Assembly: GCA_000733355.1 (NCBI GenBank)
Contig: JNVV01000002.1
Coordinates: 325,278-389,277 of the forward strand
Direction of reading: 5' to 3'
DNA: 64,000 bases
Source: Falciphora oryzae
Taxonomy: Eukaryota; Ascomycota; Sordariomycetes; Magnaporthales; Magnaporthaceae
Below the pieces are notes generated by a model. The model worked only from the letters and a program-made list of their open reading frames with translations, was not told the DNA's origin and did not search any database. Shown here piece by piece: positions 10,205-22,589 of the stretch. The position numbers were made by a program, and so were the translations under genes. Numbering within the stretch: the first letter of the stretch is position 1; each line of letters starts with the position of its first letter.

Positions 10205-12028
10205 ATGCCCACCAGGAAGCGAATCAAGCACGGCGTCACGCCCTTCCCGGACCACGCGGCGCCCAGCCCGGACGACTGCCAGAGGGTCTGGGAGCTGCTG
10301 ACGGCCTTCCACGGCCACGGTGGCAGCATCATCGCCAAGCCGCCGGCCACGGTCGCGGGCTGCGGCGAGGTCGACGACGTGCTGGACGCGCTCTGCCGGA
10401 CCATCATCAGCGGCGCGACGCAGATGGCGCGGGCCGACGCCGCGGTCCGGAACCTGGTGGCCGGGTTCGGCGTCGGCCGCGGCGGCAACACGGTCGACTG
10501 GCTCGCCGTCGCGGACGCACCCTCAGACCGCGTGCACGCCGCCATTAAGGGCTGCGGGTTGGGAAATAAGAAGACCGAGTTCGTTAAGGCGCTGTGCGCA
10601 AAGGTGCGCGCGGATAATACGGCCAGGCTGGCGGCGCTGCGGGCGGATAAGAACGCCGGCATGCCGTCGCCGCCGCCGTCGCCACTGGATGGTGGTGGCG
10701 CTGCAGTGGAGGAGGATGGAGGTCCAGCATCGCCTTGGACATCGTCTTCGGTGCCGTCGCCAGCGCCGGTATCATCGCCGGGAGTAACTGCATCATCATC
10801 ACCAACAACAACAACAGCAGCGGAAGGCGCAGCAGCAGCAGCAACGGATTCGAATGCCTCACTACCACACGGCGAAGAGGATAGGGACGCGGAGATCGCG
10901 GAGTTGAGCGGCAACATCCTGTCGCTGCAGCGCCTGCGGCGGCCCGAAGTGACGGTGGCCGATGCGCTGCGGCAGCTCTCGGCCTTCCAGGGCGTGTCGG
11001 TCAAGACGGCGGCCTGCGTCGTGCTCTTCTGCCTGCGCAAGCCGTGCCTTGCCGTCGACACGCACGTCTGGCGCCTCGCGCGCTGGCTTGGCTGGGTGCC
11101 CGACCGCGCCGGCGACCAGCCGACGTTTTACCACCTCGAGGTCCGCGTCCCGGACCACCTAAAGTACGACCTGCACCAGCTACTGGTCTTCCACGGCCAG
11201 AGCTGCTTCCGGTGCGCGGCGGGGAGCAAGGACCGGGGGGATGGAAAGGGGGCGGGCTGGAAGTGGGAGGCGTGTGTTTGCCCGCTTGAGGACCTGCTTG
11301 ATAGGCGCAAGGGGGACGCAGCCACGGCCAAGGGGAAGGTTGATGCGGATGCCGTGTCCCCCATTACCTCAGGATCTCCAGTCGCCTCGGCATCGCCAAC
11401 TGGGTCGACATCACCGGCTGCCTTGACATATCCCGTTGCCACGACGCTTCCCGCTGCTACAACGCTTCCCGCCATCACTGCCGCCGTGCCTCCATGTATG
11501 ACTAACTATCTTAGTACCGGGGCACATGCCCCTCTTGCACTGGAATGTCCGACTGCGTCCACGCCGCTTTCGCAAATCTCTACCAACATCACCTCAAAGA
11601 TCAACGAGCCCCTGAACGAGCCGATGTTCGAGGCACTACCCCAACCTACACCCACGGTCTCGCTACGAGCAGACTTGATGAAGATGGAGGAAGAGCAAGA
11701 GGAGGAGAACGCGGTCGTGGAGTTGAGCCCACGAGATGTCACGATGACAGATGTCTGTCAGTACGGCGGCCCGGCTTTCGAGAACCACTCTGTCAAGCAT
11801 AAAAACATCGCTACCGCAAATCGCTTTGTCGAAGCCTGGACGGAAGAGTCCGGCGCCGAGTGGCGTTATATTGTGGACAAGACCATGGCACCGTACCGGA
11901 GGGCAGAGCTGGAGGCATCCGTTCAGCTGCTCCCCGAGTTTCGGCAGCTGGATGAGATGATGGTAGAGGACAGGAAGGCAGATCTGGAGGCCATCGACGA
12001 CTTCTACGACGCGGTCGGCCAGCGGTAG
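10205..12028 (+). CDS. HhH-GPD DNA glycosylase (endonuclease III-like), atypical
   Basis: Single open frame of 607 residues. Base-excision repair glycosylases of this superfamily flip out a damaged or modified base, and bifunctional members also cut the AP site. The helix-hairpin-helix is seen as GVSVKTA, with Lys267 at the catalytic lysine position and Asp285 in LAVDTHVWR as the conserved aspartate. The 18-residue Lys-Asp spacing matches E. coli Nth (K120/D138). The first HhH-GPD half lies at about 30-140. A low-complexity Pro/Ser/Thr/Ala linker (about 140-230) separates it from the second half (230-340). Downstream cysteines (CFRC, then CVC about 25 residues later) do not fit the classical C-x6-C-x2-C-x5-C iron-sulphur loop. 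The C-terminal 250 residues are Thr/Pro-rich, then helical, with no known domain. Nuclear location is expected. The substrate is unknown. Confidence 0.82.
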   Translation: MPTRKRIKHGVTPFPDHAAPSPDDCQRVWELLTAFHGHGGSIIAKPPATVAGCGEVDDVLDALCRTIISGATQMARADAAVRNLVAGFGVGRGGNTVDWLAVADAPSDRVHAAIKGCGLGNKKTEFVKALCAKVRADNTARLAALRADKNAGMPSPPPSPLDGGGAAVEEDGGPASPWTSSSVPSPAPVSSPGVTASSSPTTTTAAEGAAAAATDSNASLPHGEEDRDAEIAELSGNILSLQRLRRPEVTVADALRQLSAFQGVSVKTAACVVLFCLRKPCLAVDTHVWRLARWLGWVPDRAGDQPTFYHLEVRVPDHLKYDLHQLLVFHGQSCFRCAAGSKDRGDGKGAGWKWEACVCPLEDLLDRRKGDAATAKGKVDADAVSPITSGSPVASASPTGSTSPAALTYPVATTLPAATTLPAITAAVPPCMTNYLSTGAHAPLALECPTASTPLSQISTNITSKINEPLNEPMFEALPQPTPTVSLRADLMKMEEEQEEENAVVELSPRDVTMTDVCQYGGPAFENHSVKHKNIATANRFVEAWTEESGAEWRYIVDKTMAPYRRAELEASVQLLPEFRQLDEMMVEDRKADLEAIDDFYDAVGQR

Positions 12029-12975
12029 CCGCAGCGAGCAACTCGATGTTAGAGTGACCCGCCGCGGCTAGTCATATGAATATGGAGGAGAAAAGCATGG
12101 TGTAAGACGCTGCTGCACTAGTGCAAGGACGATGCATTAGGTGGAAAAATACCAGCATGACGGAATAGAGGGAGGGAATACTTCTCCTGGAGGCTAAGTT
12201 GCCGATGGAGGACCTGAAGGTCCGAACAGGACTGCTGAGATGATGGACCAGGTTCTAAGATGCCTGAGAAGAAATTTAACCCAATAAATTGCAGGCGTCG
12301 CTTGTCATTACGATGTCACCCCTGAGTGTTTGTCGACTCGGGGCTTGCACATGCCAAAGGACACAGGCTTTGAAACCCGTGGGTTCAAGCCACTTTCAAA
12401 CGGGGAGAACGATGAGAGGTGTGAAAAGGACATGGACGAAATATGCAAAAGAAAAATAAATAGGAGAAAGGCGAAATGGAAGGGAAAACAAAAAAGGCGA
12501 GGAGTTCGGAGTGCGAAGATAAATCGAATGAAGAGCACCCGCCCAAAAGCTGAAATCTCCAGGCTCGGACCCATATTTTAAGCTCATTAGTCATCCACAA
12601 GGGCTTTAATGGCTGCGACGGTGACGCGCCGCGTTCCCAAGCCCGGGAGCAGGCGCGAATGAGGGAGGGACGTGCTGAGCCTCTTGCGAACATTTAACCT
12701 TCTAAATTCTGTCATAACCTGACAAAGAGGACTGGGGTTTCGAGTGCCCGGCCAACCTGCCTTGTTCTGCCGGGCAAACCTCGACTGAGTTCCTGCGCAT
12801 TCCGGTGCTGTCACGACGGATGATTGTTCGCACCGACAGCCCTGATCCGTTTCAGACTCGACCCAGATAGCCATCGAACCGTTCGTCGCCGGGGCAAACG
12901 ACGTCCACGCATGCTTCGACTCCGGCCATCGACAAGCTCGCAGGTGCAGGGCGTGAACCGCTACCGCTCACCAGG
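12029..12975. other. intergenic region before the Sen1 gene
   Basis: About 950 bp without a supportable gene. Frames on both strands near 12308-12874 are short and mutually overlapping. A sequence resembling a tRNA T-arm near 12379-12393 lacks the rest of a cloverleaf. Expected to contain the glycosylase 3' end and the Sen1 promoter. Confidence 0.4.
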
Positions 12976-15900
12976 ATGGAGGACCCAAATGGCGTCTACG
13001 AGGAAATCATAACCTCTTTCCAGAAGCTGGAGGCGGTGCCCGAGCAGATGCACCTCTTCTGTCCCCAGGTCGACGACGATGACGGAACCGACTACGAGTG
13101 CCTCGACCCCGAAGAGAGTGGGCTTTCTGCCGACGAGAGGGCGTCGCGACTCGAGAACGCCAAAGAACGCCTCGACTTCTCTCTATCCGCATCGCTTGTC
13201 CTCGCCATCAGCAAGGACCAGGCTTCAGAATGGTTCGACAAGTGGATCGAGAGGGCCGAGACCTACCTCAAGTCGTGCGCCTTCTGCATACGGCTCTGGC
13301 ACAAGGCGAGGAAGCCGTTCATCCAAAAGCTTGCCGAGTGAGACCCGAGATCCTGCCTTTCCTGGTTGCCTTCTGTCTGGCCAGGTCACGATTGCTGACG
13401 ATCATACCTCTTGCTCCTCGCAGCAAATTCAACGAAGACACGGCCGCCATCATGTCAACAAAGCTCAACGCCTTCGACAAGGCTCGCATCGACCTCGGCC
13501 TTGGGGCCGCCGAGAAGATACTGAGGGAAAATGGCCCCATGAAGACGAATGCGCTGGCCAAGCGGGACGAGACTGCGGTCCTCGCCCTCTACGAGGCGCT
13601 CTGCTGCATGCCCTACCTCTCCCTGCCTGATAACCGCACCGGATTCAACTACGTATTCCAGGAGATCCAGAAGGTTAAGAAGCCCCTGCGTCTCGGATCC
13701 GGTGTCATCCCAACCATGGCCCATTTTCTCTTCCAGGAGGATGAGTTGCGTAGCGGGTTTGCCAAGGCTGCCTGGGAGAGCATCCCGCCCGAATCCTTGA
13801 AGCCGGACCAGTTTGACTGGGCCGTCAACGAGTACCTGGCCAGTGAGATGGAGGCTGTAGCGCACCAGGCTACCGACCAGGCCCGTATAAAACGGTTCTG
13901 GAAGGGACTGGCCGTCCTGCTTCCCGCTATGAGTGAAGAATTCGTCCTGCACACCCTGCGCGGCATGCAGGTCCAGCCCGACATCTACCACCTGGCATTT
14001 AACCATCTGGCCATCATCGATGATCCGGATGTTCTCGCGACGCTAATTCGTACCTTCTGCGCACTGATGCAGAAGTCCACCAAAGCCTTTTGGTCTGCTC
14101 TCTCTGACTTGTCACCTGCAATCCTCACCCAGCATATCTGGGCTTGCAGGGCGTTCATGGGGCTGCTTGCGCGCTCTCTTGAGCCTGAGATGCTGGTGCC
14201 GGAAGGCGAGGGTGAAATGCCGCTTCTATCGTACTTTGTCAAGAATCTCATGGATTCGCTGCAGCCCACCGGCCGCAGCGACGCCTGTGATTCCATCCTC
14301 CACCAACTCCTGGATACGTTCAAGGCGAGCCACGAGACGACGAGGGACGCCAAGGCGGTGTGCGCTAGTGCCTCGCTCGTCGCCTTGACATGCACCCTCG
14401 AAGGCTTGAAAGACAAAAAGCTCGCTTTCTCGACCGCCCTGGTTTACATCGACATCACCTACAACATCGTGCTGAAGTACAAGGACTTCCTCATCGATTG
14501 CGTCAGCCTCAAGCCCGGCGACCGATATAACATTGGGCTGTCGGTCAAGGCTCTTTATGTCATCGAGCTTGCGCTCACTCTCGACTCGAAAACCTTTTTG
14601 GACGAGTCCCACGCGATCAAGGCGGCGCAGTCGTACAACCGCGTCGTAGAACGGAGGTCATCTCAGCTATGGGATGCCTTCATCGATCACATGCAGCCGT
14701 CCAAGACGACTGGACTGGCCAACGTCATCATCGTCGCTACCCTCGACCTCCGGGGCGTCGAGAGGTTTCTTCCAGGAAAGAAAGAACCTGTCCTCAGGGA
14801 CGAGAAGAAGGCCAAGTTCAACAAGCAGTTTGAGGCTACGGCCGAGTCGATCGGTCGTCTCATCGGACGAGTGAGCGTGTTCACGTCAAATGAACTGAAG
14901 AACCTGTGTTCTGACCACAGGGCCCTTGGCGCACTGGTTGGATGCCTGATACATGGCGAGGAGTCTATCAGCCTCGCTGCGGTCGATTTCATGAAGTCTC
15001 TCACTGGAGAAGACAGTCGATCCGACGCCCTTGAGAAGATGATAGGCTCGCACACGGAGCTCTTCCTAAGGTCCTTCTCGGAAGCTGTCGGCCACAAGAT
15101 CCCCTCCGAGCCTAAGGTCGTCGCCGACATGTTTGGCCCCGTGCCAAACCTGTTGAGATGGTATCAGGATATTCTTGATGCGCTCTGCAACTCGACCACT
15201 GGCCTTTTGCGGTCTCGCGAGATGACGAAGTCAGAGGCCGATGCCGTCAAATATTGGTGGAACCGCCAGTGGAACTTCCTGGGGTACTTCTTTGGCCAGA
15301 CCAAGGCCTGGTCTGAGAAGTATGTCTCCAAGAAAGACATGGAGGACTGTTGCACACAGGCGGTGCTCCATGCAGATGCTCTTCTCGCCGAGGATGGGCT
15401 GATAGCGAATGCTCTAAGCGTGACAACTAGCCGAGGCGACGATCCCAAGGCGCCGAACGACGCGCGGGCGGCAGCCATGAAAGTCGTTCTCGACCGACCC
15501 CGAGTAATAACCCAGCAATACACCCAGATGCTGCAGCTGCGGGACCAAGAACTCCTTGCCGTCTTCGCCAGATCCGTTGGAAAGCTCCTTCGACGCCTCC
15601 GCGAGTTTGATATGGCCCTCCCTTCCAGGCCCCTGCAGATGCTCAAGGATATCTGCATCCGTCAGCCCGACGGCAGGTACAAGACAAACTCCAACCTGCG
15701 GCCGCCCCAGAAGGCCGAGCTGCTGAGAGCGCTAGGCACCGACTTTGGCGAGGAGTCGGACTCCTCAAGCCACTCTGTCCTCAAGCCTGTTGCTAAGGCC
15801 CAGACGAGGAAGCAGAGCAGTCTCGACGCCTGGTCGAAAGCGCTTCCTTCCACGGACTCCCCCCACTCGTCTACTACTACCTCTACTACCAGCTCGTTGT

Positions 15901-18900
15901 CTCGCCCGTCGGCAGTCAAGGCTGAACCGGCAGCCTCGGAAAAGCCCCCTTCAGTTCTCAGTACGATAAAGGCACAATCTCAGCAGCCACGAAAGCCTGC
16001 TGTTCTTAGCTCTGCCGCAATCAAGGCGACACAACTTAGTATCAGAGAAGCTCGTCAAAAACAACAGCAGGAGCGAATCAAGGCCAATGCCGCCGCTCGC
16101 GCCCGCGCAGAGGCTCTGCGCGAAGCAGCAGCCTCCGGCAAGATGGTCAGCGTGGAAGGGTCTGGCCTCAAGGGTATTGCGGGCGTCCTTGACAAAACCC
16201 ATGCACCCACCAAAAGCGAGACATTTGTCGGGAGCGACGAAGAAGATGAGGATGACGATTCTGACGGCGATGAGGAGATGGCTGATCTCCTAAAGGACGG
16301 CCAAGCCGGTAAGGACGCGTCCGCGCGCCGACTTAAAGAGCTCACGGCCAAGCAGATCGGTCCCGTCAAGAAGACCAAGATCCAGCGGTCAAAGAAGGAT
16401 CTGCGTGCTCGGATCACTCCCCCGATGGAGAGACTGCACGAGGCCATCCTTGAGTGGGATATCTTCCACGAAGGCAACGATCCTCCTAACGGGTATTCGT
16501 GCAAGGAGGTCGCCAAGTCATACATGAGCCCGGTCGACTACAGAGACACCTTCTTTCCGCTGCTGGTGAACGAGGCGTGGCGATCGTTTGTCACCTCCAA
16601 GGATGAGTCGACATCCAAGCCGTTCGATATCAAAATCATCAACCGAGTGTCTGTCGACAAGTTCATGGAGGTGACGACCTCCATACCCATGCCTAATCTC
16701 AAAGACAAGGACAGAGAACGATTGTCTGATGGCGACATCATTCTCCTCTCGTCTGCGAACGACCCCCTGAGCGACAGGGACGCGCCCCACTGCCTGGCAC
16801 GAGTTTTCAAGACCATGATGAAGAAGAGCATCATCGAGGTCACCTGCCGGCTTACGTCCAAGGGCAATGGTCGTTTCCTACAGGCGCTGATGCCCGGAGC
16901 TGACCTCCGGGGACTGCGGATAACGAACATGACAACAGTTGAGCGTGAATACGCCGCGCTGGAAAGTTTGCAGTACTACGACCTGATGACTGAGGTGCTC
17001 GAGGCGGAGCCTTCGCCTATGCTTACCTTCTCGGACGAGCGCATTCAGAGCTTCCAGGACAACTACCAGCTGAACAGGGGACAGGCGTCCGCCATCATCA
17101 ACGCCAAGGAGAACGACGGCTTCACACTGGTTCAGGGTCCGCCGGGAACGGGCAAGACCAAGACAATCATTGCCATGGTGGGCGCGCTGCTCACGGGGAA
17201 CATCAAGATCAACAAGCCCGCCCCTGTTCCTGTCAGGCCTGGTCCTAATGGCAACAACGGAGAGGCGCCGATGGCGAGGAAGCTGCTGGTGTGCGCACCC
17301 AGTAATGCGGCCGTAGACGAATTGGTGCTGCGTCTGAAGGCGGGTATCAAGGACACGAACGGGCAGATGCATAAGATCAATGTGCTGCGTCTGGGTCGTA
17401 GCGACGCGGTGAACCAGGCAGTCAAAGACGTCACGCTCGACGAGCTGGTCAAGGAAAAGATGGACGCGCTCACCAACCAGAACGCGGGTCAGCCCAGCGA
17501 TCGCGAGAAGATGCACCAGGAAGCAGGCGAGATCAAGGCCAAGATGATGCCACTCAGGGCAGCGCTGGAGTCGGCGCGCGAGTCGAACGATATCGGGCGG
17601 CTCAACAGCCTGCAGCGCGAGTTCGACGTGCTGAAGAGGCGACAGATGCAGCTTGGGTCCATGATCGATCGGGAGAAGTCGAGCGGCAACACTTATGCGC
17701 GCGAGGCCGAGGTGAAGCGAAGAGGCGTTCAACAGAGCATCTTGGCTGATGCCCACGTGCTGTGCGCGACGCTGAGTGGTTCGGGGCACGACATGTTCAA
17801 GACGCTCCAGGTCGAGTTCGAGACGGTCATCATCGACGAGGCGGCGCAGTGTGTAGAGCTGAGCGCGCTCATTCCGCTCAAGTACGGCGCGTCCAAGTGC
17901 GTGCTCGTCGGTGACCCCAAGCAGCTGCCGCCCACGGTGCTGTCGCAGTCGGCAGCGCGGTACGGCTACGATCAGAGTTTGTTCGTGCGCATGCAGCAAA
18001 ACCACCCGACCAAGGTGCACCTGCTCGACTGCCAGTACCGAATGCACCCCGAGATCAGCCTGTTCCCGAGCAAGGAGTTCTACGAGGGGCGGCTGGCCGA
18101 TGGCGACGACATGGCAAAGCTCCGGCAACAGCCGTGGCACGAGAACCCGCTGCTGGGCCCGTACCGCTTCTTCGACGTCGAGGGTATCCAGGAGCGTGGC
18201 AACCGTGGCCAGTCGCTGGTCAACACCAATGAGATCAATGTGGCGTTGCAAATCTTCAACCGCTTCTCCACCGACTTCTCTTCGCGCTGCGAGGACATGA
18301 AGGGCAAGATAGGAATTATCACCCCTTACAAGGCGCAGCTGCACGCGCTTCGTCAGCGGTTCCTAGACCGGTACGGCGAGGCGGTGCTGGAGCAGATCGA
18401 GTTCAACACGACGGACGCGTTCCAGGGTCGAGAGTGCGAGATCATCATCTTCTCGTGCGTGCGTGCCAGCCCGACGGGAGGTATCGGTTTCATGACGGAC
18501 ATCAGGCGTATGAATGTCGGTCTCACGCGAGCGAGGTCGTCGCTCTGGGTCCTGGGTGACTCCCGTGCGCTGAAGCAGGGTCCGTTCTGGGCCAAGCTGA
18601 TCGAGGACGCCAAGGCGCGGGACCGCTACACGTCGGGGAGCATCATGGCGCAGCTGCGTAGCGCAGCGACGGTGCGACAGCTGCCGATGGGGGCCGCGCC
18701 GCCGATGCAGATGCCCTCCTCCAATGGGCCACCAACAATGCAGCGCCGGGAGTCGGAGAGGAGCGATACAGAGATGGTGGACATCAACGACGTCCGCGCT
18801 CGCGCTGCTCAGCCGATGCCTGCCAACGGAGCCCATCAGATTCAAGGCCAGGGGCCTGCTGGAATGACTGGGCCCTCGCCACGTTCGCTCAGCTCGGCGC

Positions 18901-19448
18901 CACCGATCCAATCTTCAGCAGGCCTGAACGCCCGGTCGATGACCTCTAGTCCGGTCATTCAGTCGTCAGCGCCTAGAGGGCCTGCTGGCGACAACAACAT
19001 CGCTTCGAGAAAGCGCCCCGCGCAGGAGGACGGCGGCGACATGTCCTCGACGGCCAAACGGGTATGTCAACCAACGACCGAGACTAGTGACTCGACGTCT
19101 CCATTTCTACCCTCATGAATTCCCAGCATACTAAGCTTTAACCAACCTCTAGAGCGCGACAAACCCCCATCACCAGCCACAGCACGGCGCCGCTAACACC
19201 AAGCCGCCGTCTGGACCAAAGGCCATGTCGAGCAGGCCCCCAGAGCGGCCGACTGACCCCTCGGCGATGCAGGCACTTGGCATGGTTCCTCCCGACCGCC
19301 CGGCTGTAAGTTGGACGCTAACCTGTGCGGACTACGATGTTGTTTGTCGGGATCTGACTGTTGCTGTATCTCCTAGGCTCCTCGACCACCTCGACCGCCC
19401 AAGAAGAAGGGGCCCGCAGACCCGTTCCTCCAGAGAGGCAGACGCTAG
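12976..19448 (+). CDS. SEN1: Sen1-type superfamily 1 RNA/DNA helicase
   Basis: Large nuclear 5'-3' helicase that unwinds RNA-DNA hybrids. In yeast it works with Nrd1/Nab3 in transcription termination and protects the genome from R-loops. Exons 12976-13337, 13424-19061, 19153-19305 and 19377-19448 give 2074 residues. The Sen1 N-terminal helical domain covers roughly 80-800, then a Ser/Lys-rich linker. The SF1B core has Walker A GPPGTGKT (1359-1366), motif II DEAAQ (Asp1592), GDPKQLPPT (about 1622), QYRMHPEI (about 1658), FQGRECEII (about 1787) and GLTRAR (about 1820). The tail is Pro/Ser-rich with a basic patch (RKRPA) and ends in PPRPPKKKG...GRR, as in other Sen1 proteins, which supports the two small last exons. 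Introns: 13338-13423, 19062-19152, 19306-19376. Confidence 0.95.
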
Positions 19449-20095
19449 TAGTTGTCTGCCAGACCGCCAAGATGTCATGTCTCGTTCTACACTTCGCATT
19501 GGCTTACCTTTTATGCTTTACCCTACGGCTACGCTTCCACCAGGGTGTTACTCTTCTTTAATATCTTGTTGGCTCGCTTTAATTGTTGATATAGAGACCC
19601 TTCGCATGGGCAGGCGGCATTTTGATGCACTTGATCTAGCATCTCTTTTTTTCTGTGGCTTGAACGATATCGGCCACTGGGAGGATCCGGATGAAACACA
19701 AGGTCTTCATGCATGTTTAGGAGTTTTTGTGCTATTATCTAGGGGGCTATCTTAACGGCTCCGACTGGGCGGGCGCATTCACCCGGAGCCAACTTGGGAG
19801 CCCAAAAGGGGTTCGACGGGCACTGAGTGATGCTCTGGCCTTTTGCTCCCTGTGTACTTTTACTACATCCTTGGTGGGTTAGCTGAGGCGATTTTCCTCC
19901 GGACGCCGACGAGGGCTACCGTGAATGGCTCGGTGCCCAGTCCAGGAGAAAAGTTTAGATAATCGCTATCTTCGAGATCAACCTCCGATGGCTTATGCTA
20001 CCCGGAGGGTTGGCCAGTCAGGCCATATGAGAGGACAAAGGAAAGAGACAAAGTTCAGCGGTATCTAGCTGTGAGGACCTCATAGAAAGCGCTTG
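19449..20095. other. Sen1 3' flank, no gene
   Basis: About 650 bp with no supportable gene. An open frame of 176 codons at 19225-19755 is only the unspliced continuation of a Sen1 exon. The rest looks like 3' untranslated and spacer sequence at the left edge of a stretch of decayed genes. Confidence 0.4.
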
Positions 20096-20590
20096 CTAGG
20101 ACTCGAGGAACTTCTTGACAGACTCGCCCCAGATGTGGCGATGTTTGTACTCTATCATCCCAGGCGTATTGCCATCTCCGAGATCGTCGATGGTCCGGAC
20201 CAGACTGTCGGCCAAGCCGGCGCTCTTAATCTCGGATAGAGCGTAGAAGCGGGTTTCGAGGGAGAAGACGATCGCCTTTGGACTGCGGGAGGCGCCGGAG
20301 GGCCTGCCTCTCGCTGCGGATGTACAGCCGGGGATGGTTCGTCGTAGCGGGGGCGAGACGGTTAGCAATGGGGAGGTACAAACGCAGACGCAGGATGAAT
20401 AGATGTTTGGGAGGGGTATCATGGAAGGGACTGGGCTTGACTACCTTGGAGACGTCGACGTTGTTGGGGTCAGCGTCCTAAGCAAACGGCGCATGGCCCT
20501 CGGGCACGAACATCCGGTTGTTGTCCGTGATCATCCACTGTAGAAATCCCGGACGCCAACACATGAACGCGCAGGAGGGAAAACTTCCTA
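20096..20590 (-). pseudogene. broken DUF3445 (heme-dependent oxidative N-demethylase-like) fragment
   Basis: Read on the minus strand, the region encodes pieces of the C-terminal half of a DUF3445 protein. In order: a segment with ITDNNRMFVPEGHAPFA (from about 20534 down), DPNNVDVSK, then LYIRSERQALRRLP, KAIVFSLETRFYAL and YKHRHIWGESVKKFLES, ending at TAG 20096-20098. Two lesions are visible. An in-frame TAG follows the APFA segment, and one extra A in the AAAGG run between RRLPQS and KAIVF shifts the frame. The N-terminal half is missing. The family assignment rests on the remembered RSERQTLRRLP-type and MITD-NRMF motifs. Family members are about 300-400 residues. The fragment is degenerate and unlikely to be functional. 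Confidence 0.6.
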
Positions 20591-20629
20591 AATTGCGTCG
20601 TGCACGGCACATACCAGGAAAGGAGTCAC

Positions 20630-20698
20630 TGCCTCGCGCCGCAAAGAGGGCGAGGTGACCGAAGAGGCCTTCGATCTAACAATTTGCGGCCTCCATAG
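20630..20698 (+). repeat. copy A of a duplicated 69-bp TPR-protein tail
   Basis: This 69-bp segment matches 23902-23970 with 8 mismatches by hand alignment (about 88 percent identity), same orientation. In one frame it encodes EVTEEAFDLTICGLHR followed by a stop just beyond the copy. This is the ending of a family of fungal tetratricopeptide-repeat proteins that finish in E-(V/L)-T-(E/D)-x-DFD. Upstream sequence here is only weakly similar to copy B (TACCAGGAA) and then diverges, so this is a remnant, not a gene. Confidence 0.6.
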
Positions 20699-21158
20699 GT
20701 AGGTAGATAGGATGAAGAGGATGTAGGGGCCTCCCCCTCTCCGCGGCCGTGTCCGTCGCTTCTTTGTTCCGCATAGGTATGCAGCCCAAAGATAATGGAA
20801 TGGAAGGCGTCCTTGGATGGTTTAAACTGAACTTGTGGTCCGAAGAGTCACCAGCGGAGGCAACAGTCATTGGTGGCCACTGAATAACATGCGGGCAACA
20901 TTCATTTGTGAACATTGAATATGCGGGCAAACATTTGTTGGGAACACAGGTCTGGCCACATAAATACCTCTCCCCAGCTCGATGCAAAATCCTGACCACC
21001 TTCCCCCTGTGCTTCGCCCTCTTTTCATCCTTCCACCCGCCTGCCTACAGGACCCGCCTACCTCACTAGGTGCCCAGCCTTCCTTCCTGGCCTGGGCTGC
21101 CCTTTGCAGCTCGTATCCTCCCATAATACAACCCCCTTAGCCCTGTTTGACGCCCTCC
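20699..21158. other. spacer and promoter region of the membrane-anchored protein gene
   Basis: No coding region supported. It contains two near-repeats of ACATTGAATATGCGGGCAA-like sequence (around 20887-20935) and the leader of the next gene. The sequence before the ATG at 21159 is pyrimidine-rich. Confidence 0.35.
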
Positions 21159-22589
21159 ATGGCCACTCCTTTCGACTACAGCCGGATCGCGGCGGCGGTG
21201 TTCGACAACGGCGTCCCTTCAGTCGTAGAAGGTTACACCGCCACGTCCCCGGCCGCAATCCATCTCCTGAAGACGAGGCTCGCTGCCGTGGATGTACCAG
21301 AAATTCACCAGACACTCGAGAAGCTGGGGCTGTGGAGCAGTGACGGGGTCACGAACTCGGTAACCGCTTCCGTGATAGAGCTTGGCTATGCCGTTGCTAG
21401 CGCTCTTAGGTCGCTTGAGCCAGGCGATCGCCCACCGAGCATTGACGATGTCGTTTCCAGGATCTCGGCCGAGGGAGCGATGGCGACCGCAGCCCAGCTA
21501 GAGGCTCCCAGCGGCACCGGCACTGGCGACGGGGGTGCCTGGAAGCCCCCTGCTCTCACCCCTGAGCTCCAGGACTCGCTGCGACAGGCGGTTTTTGCGT
21601 TTCTGGGCGTCTTCACCGGTCTCTTCACTGCTGAGCTAGAGACCAGTGCCTCGCTCCTGAAGGCTCAACAATGTGGCGGGGTCCATGCGGCTCCCGCGCC
21701 CCAGAAGATCACGCAGGCCCAGAGACCCATCAGCTCGATGTTCAGATCCCTAGGCCTGAACCTACCGGCCCCCGCCGCCGACACCACCCCGGCCATGATC
21801 AACGCCGCAACGCTGAACATGGCGGTCCTTTCGCTCGACGTCGGGGGGCGCCGCGTCGCAACCGAGTGGACGGATGACCTGCGCTGCCACCTCGAGTTCA
21901 ACGAGGGCAGACGCGTCCTGCTGCTGTTCCGGCACCCATCTCTTTGTGCGCTCCACTGCCAACCCGGCGGGCAAGGGTCACTGTTCGACATGTAAGAGCA
22001 AAAGAACGAGGCGCAGAGCGCTACACGGACCAGACCCCCGTTCACCTTTGAAGTAACTGACAGTTGGCATACTTGTTATATCAGAATCACGAAACAGCAA
22101 TTCGTATCAGCACCCGAACACGCCGCCGACAATGCATCTTTTCACCTAGAGGTGCTGCTGTCCTACCGACTGCTCTTCGGCCAGACGCGCGCGTCCCGGA
22201 GACTCTTCAACCAGCGCGAGTCCAGCCGAGCAGGCGCCGACCCGCTCCTCCTCCAGCTCTGCGGGAAGAAGTCGCCGATCGAGCTGCTTCTGAACCCCGG
22301 GATGGACGGCGACGCGACTGCGGCCACGGCCGGTATCATGGACAGGGCCGTCTACGATCTGAGCCATTTTCCAACACTGGGACAGAAGCTGGTGCAACTC
22401 GACTCGTTTGTGCGCAGGTACCCGGTCACGAGGGTCCGCGATCAGTTGAGGGACCGGGCAAACCCCGCCAAGCGGCTGGCCTTGTGGTCGCTGCTGGCGA
22501 TCGGGACCCTATGGGCGGTGCTGTCCATCGCTCAGATCGCGCTCGCGGCGGCCCAGTTGCGGGCGACCTTGGACCACAAAGGAGAATGA
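21159..22589 (+). CDS. fungal protein of unknown function with C-terminal membrane anchor
   Basis: Exons 21159-21991 and 22085-22589 (intron with donor GTAAGA, branch GTAACTGAC, acceptor ATCAG) give 445 residues. The first methionine that fits is MATPF at 21159. An upstream in-frame TTG is unlikely to be used. The protein is mostly helical and ends with a single hydrophobic helix after an RDRANPAKRLALW segment (about 398-432). This D-R-x-N-P...W...G...Q arrangement recurs at the C-terminus of many fungal hypothetical proteins (from memory, not searched). Likely a C-terminally anchored membrane protein facing the cytosol. No enzymatic motif was seen. It sits between two remnants of a TPR protein tail. 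Confidence 0.75.

Noticed and set aside
16878..18344. 488-codon minus-strand frame opposite the Sen1 helicase core
   Set aside because: It is antisense to a strongly conserved helicase domain and rich in His/Leu/Arg, as expected from the reverse of biased codons.
19306..19755. 176-codon frame after the Sen1 helicase as a separate gene
   Set aside because: Its first codons are Sen1 exon 3; after a GTAAGT donor the reading is intronic, and splicing gives the Sen1 C-terminus instead.
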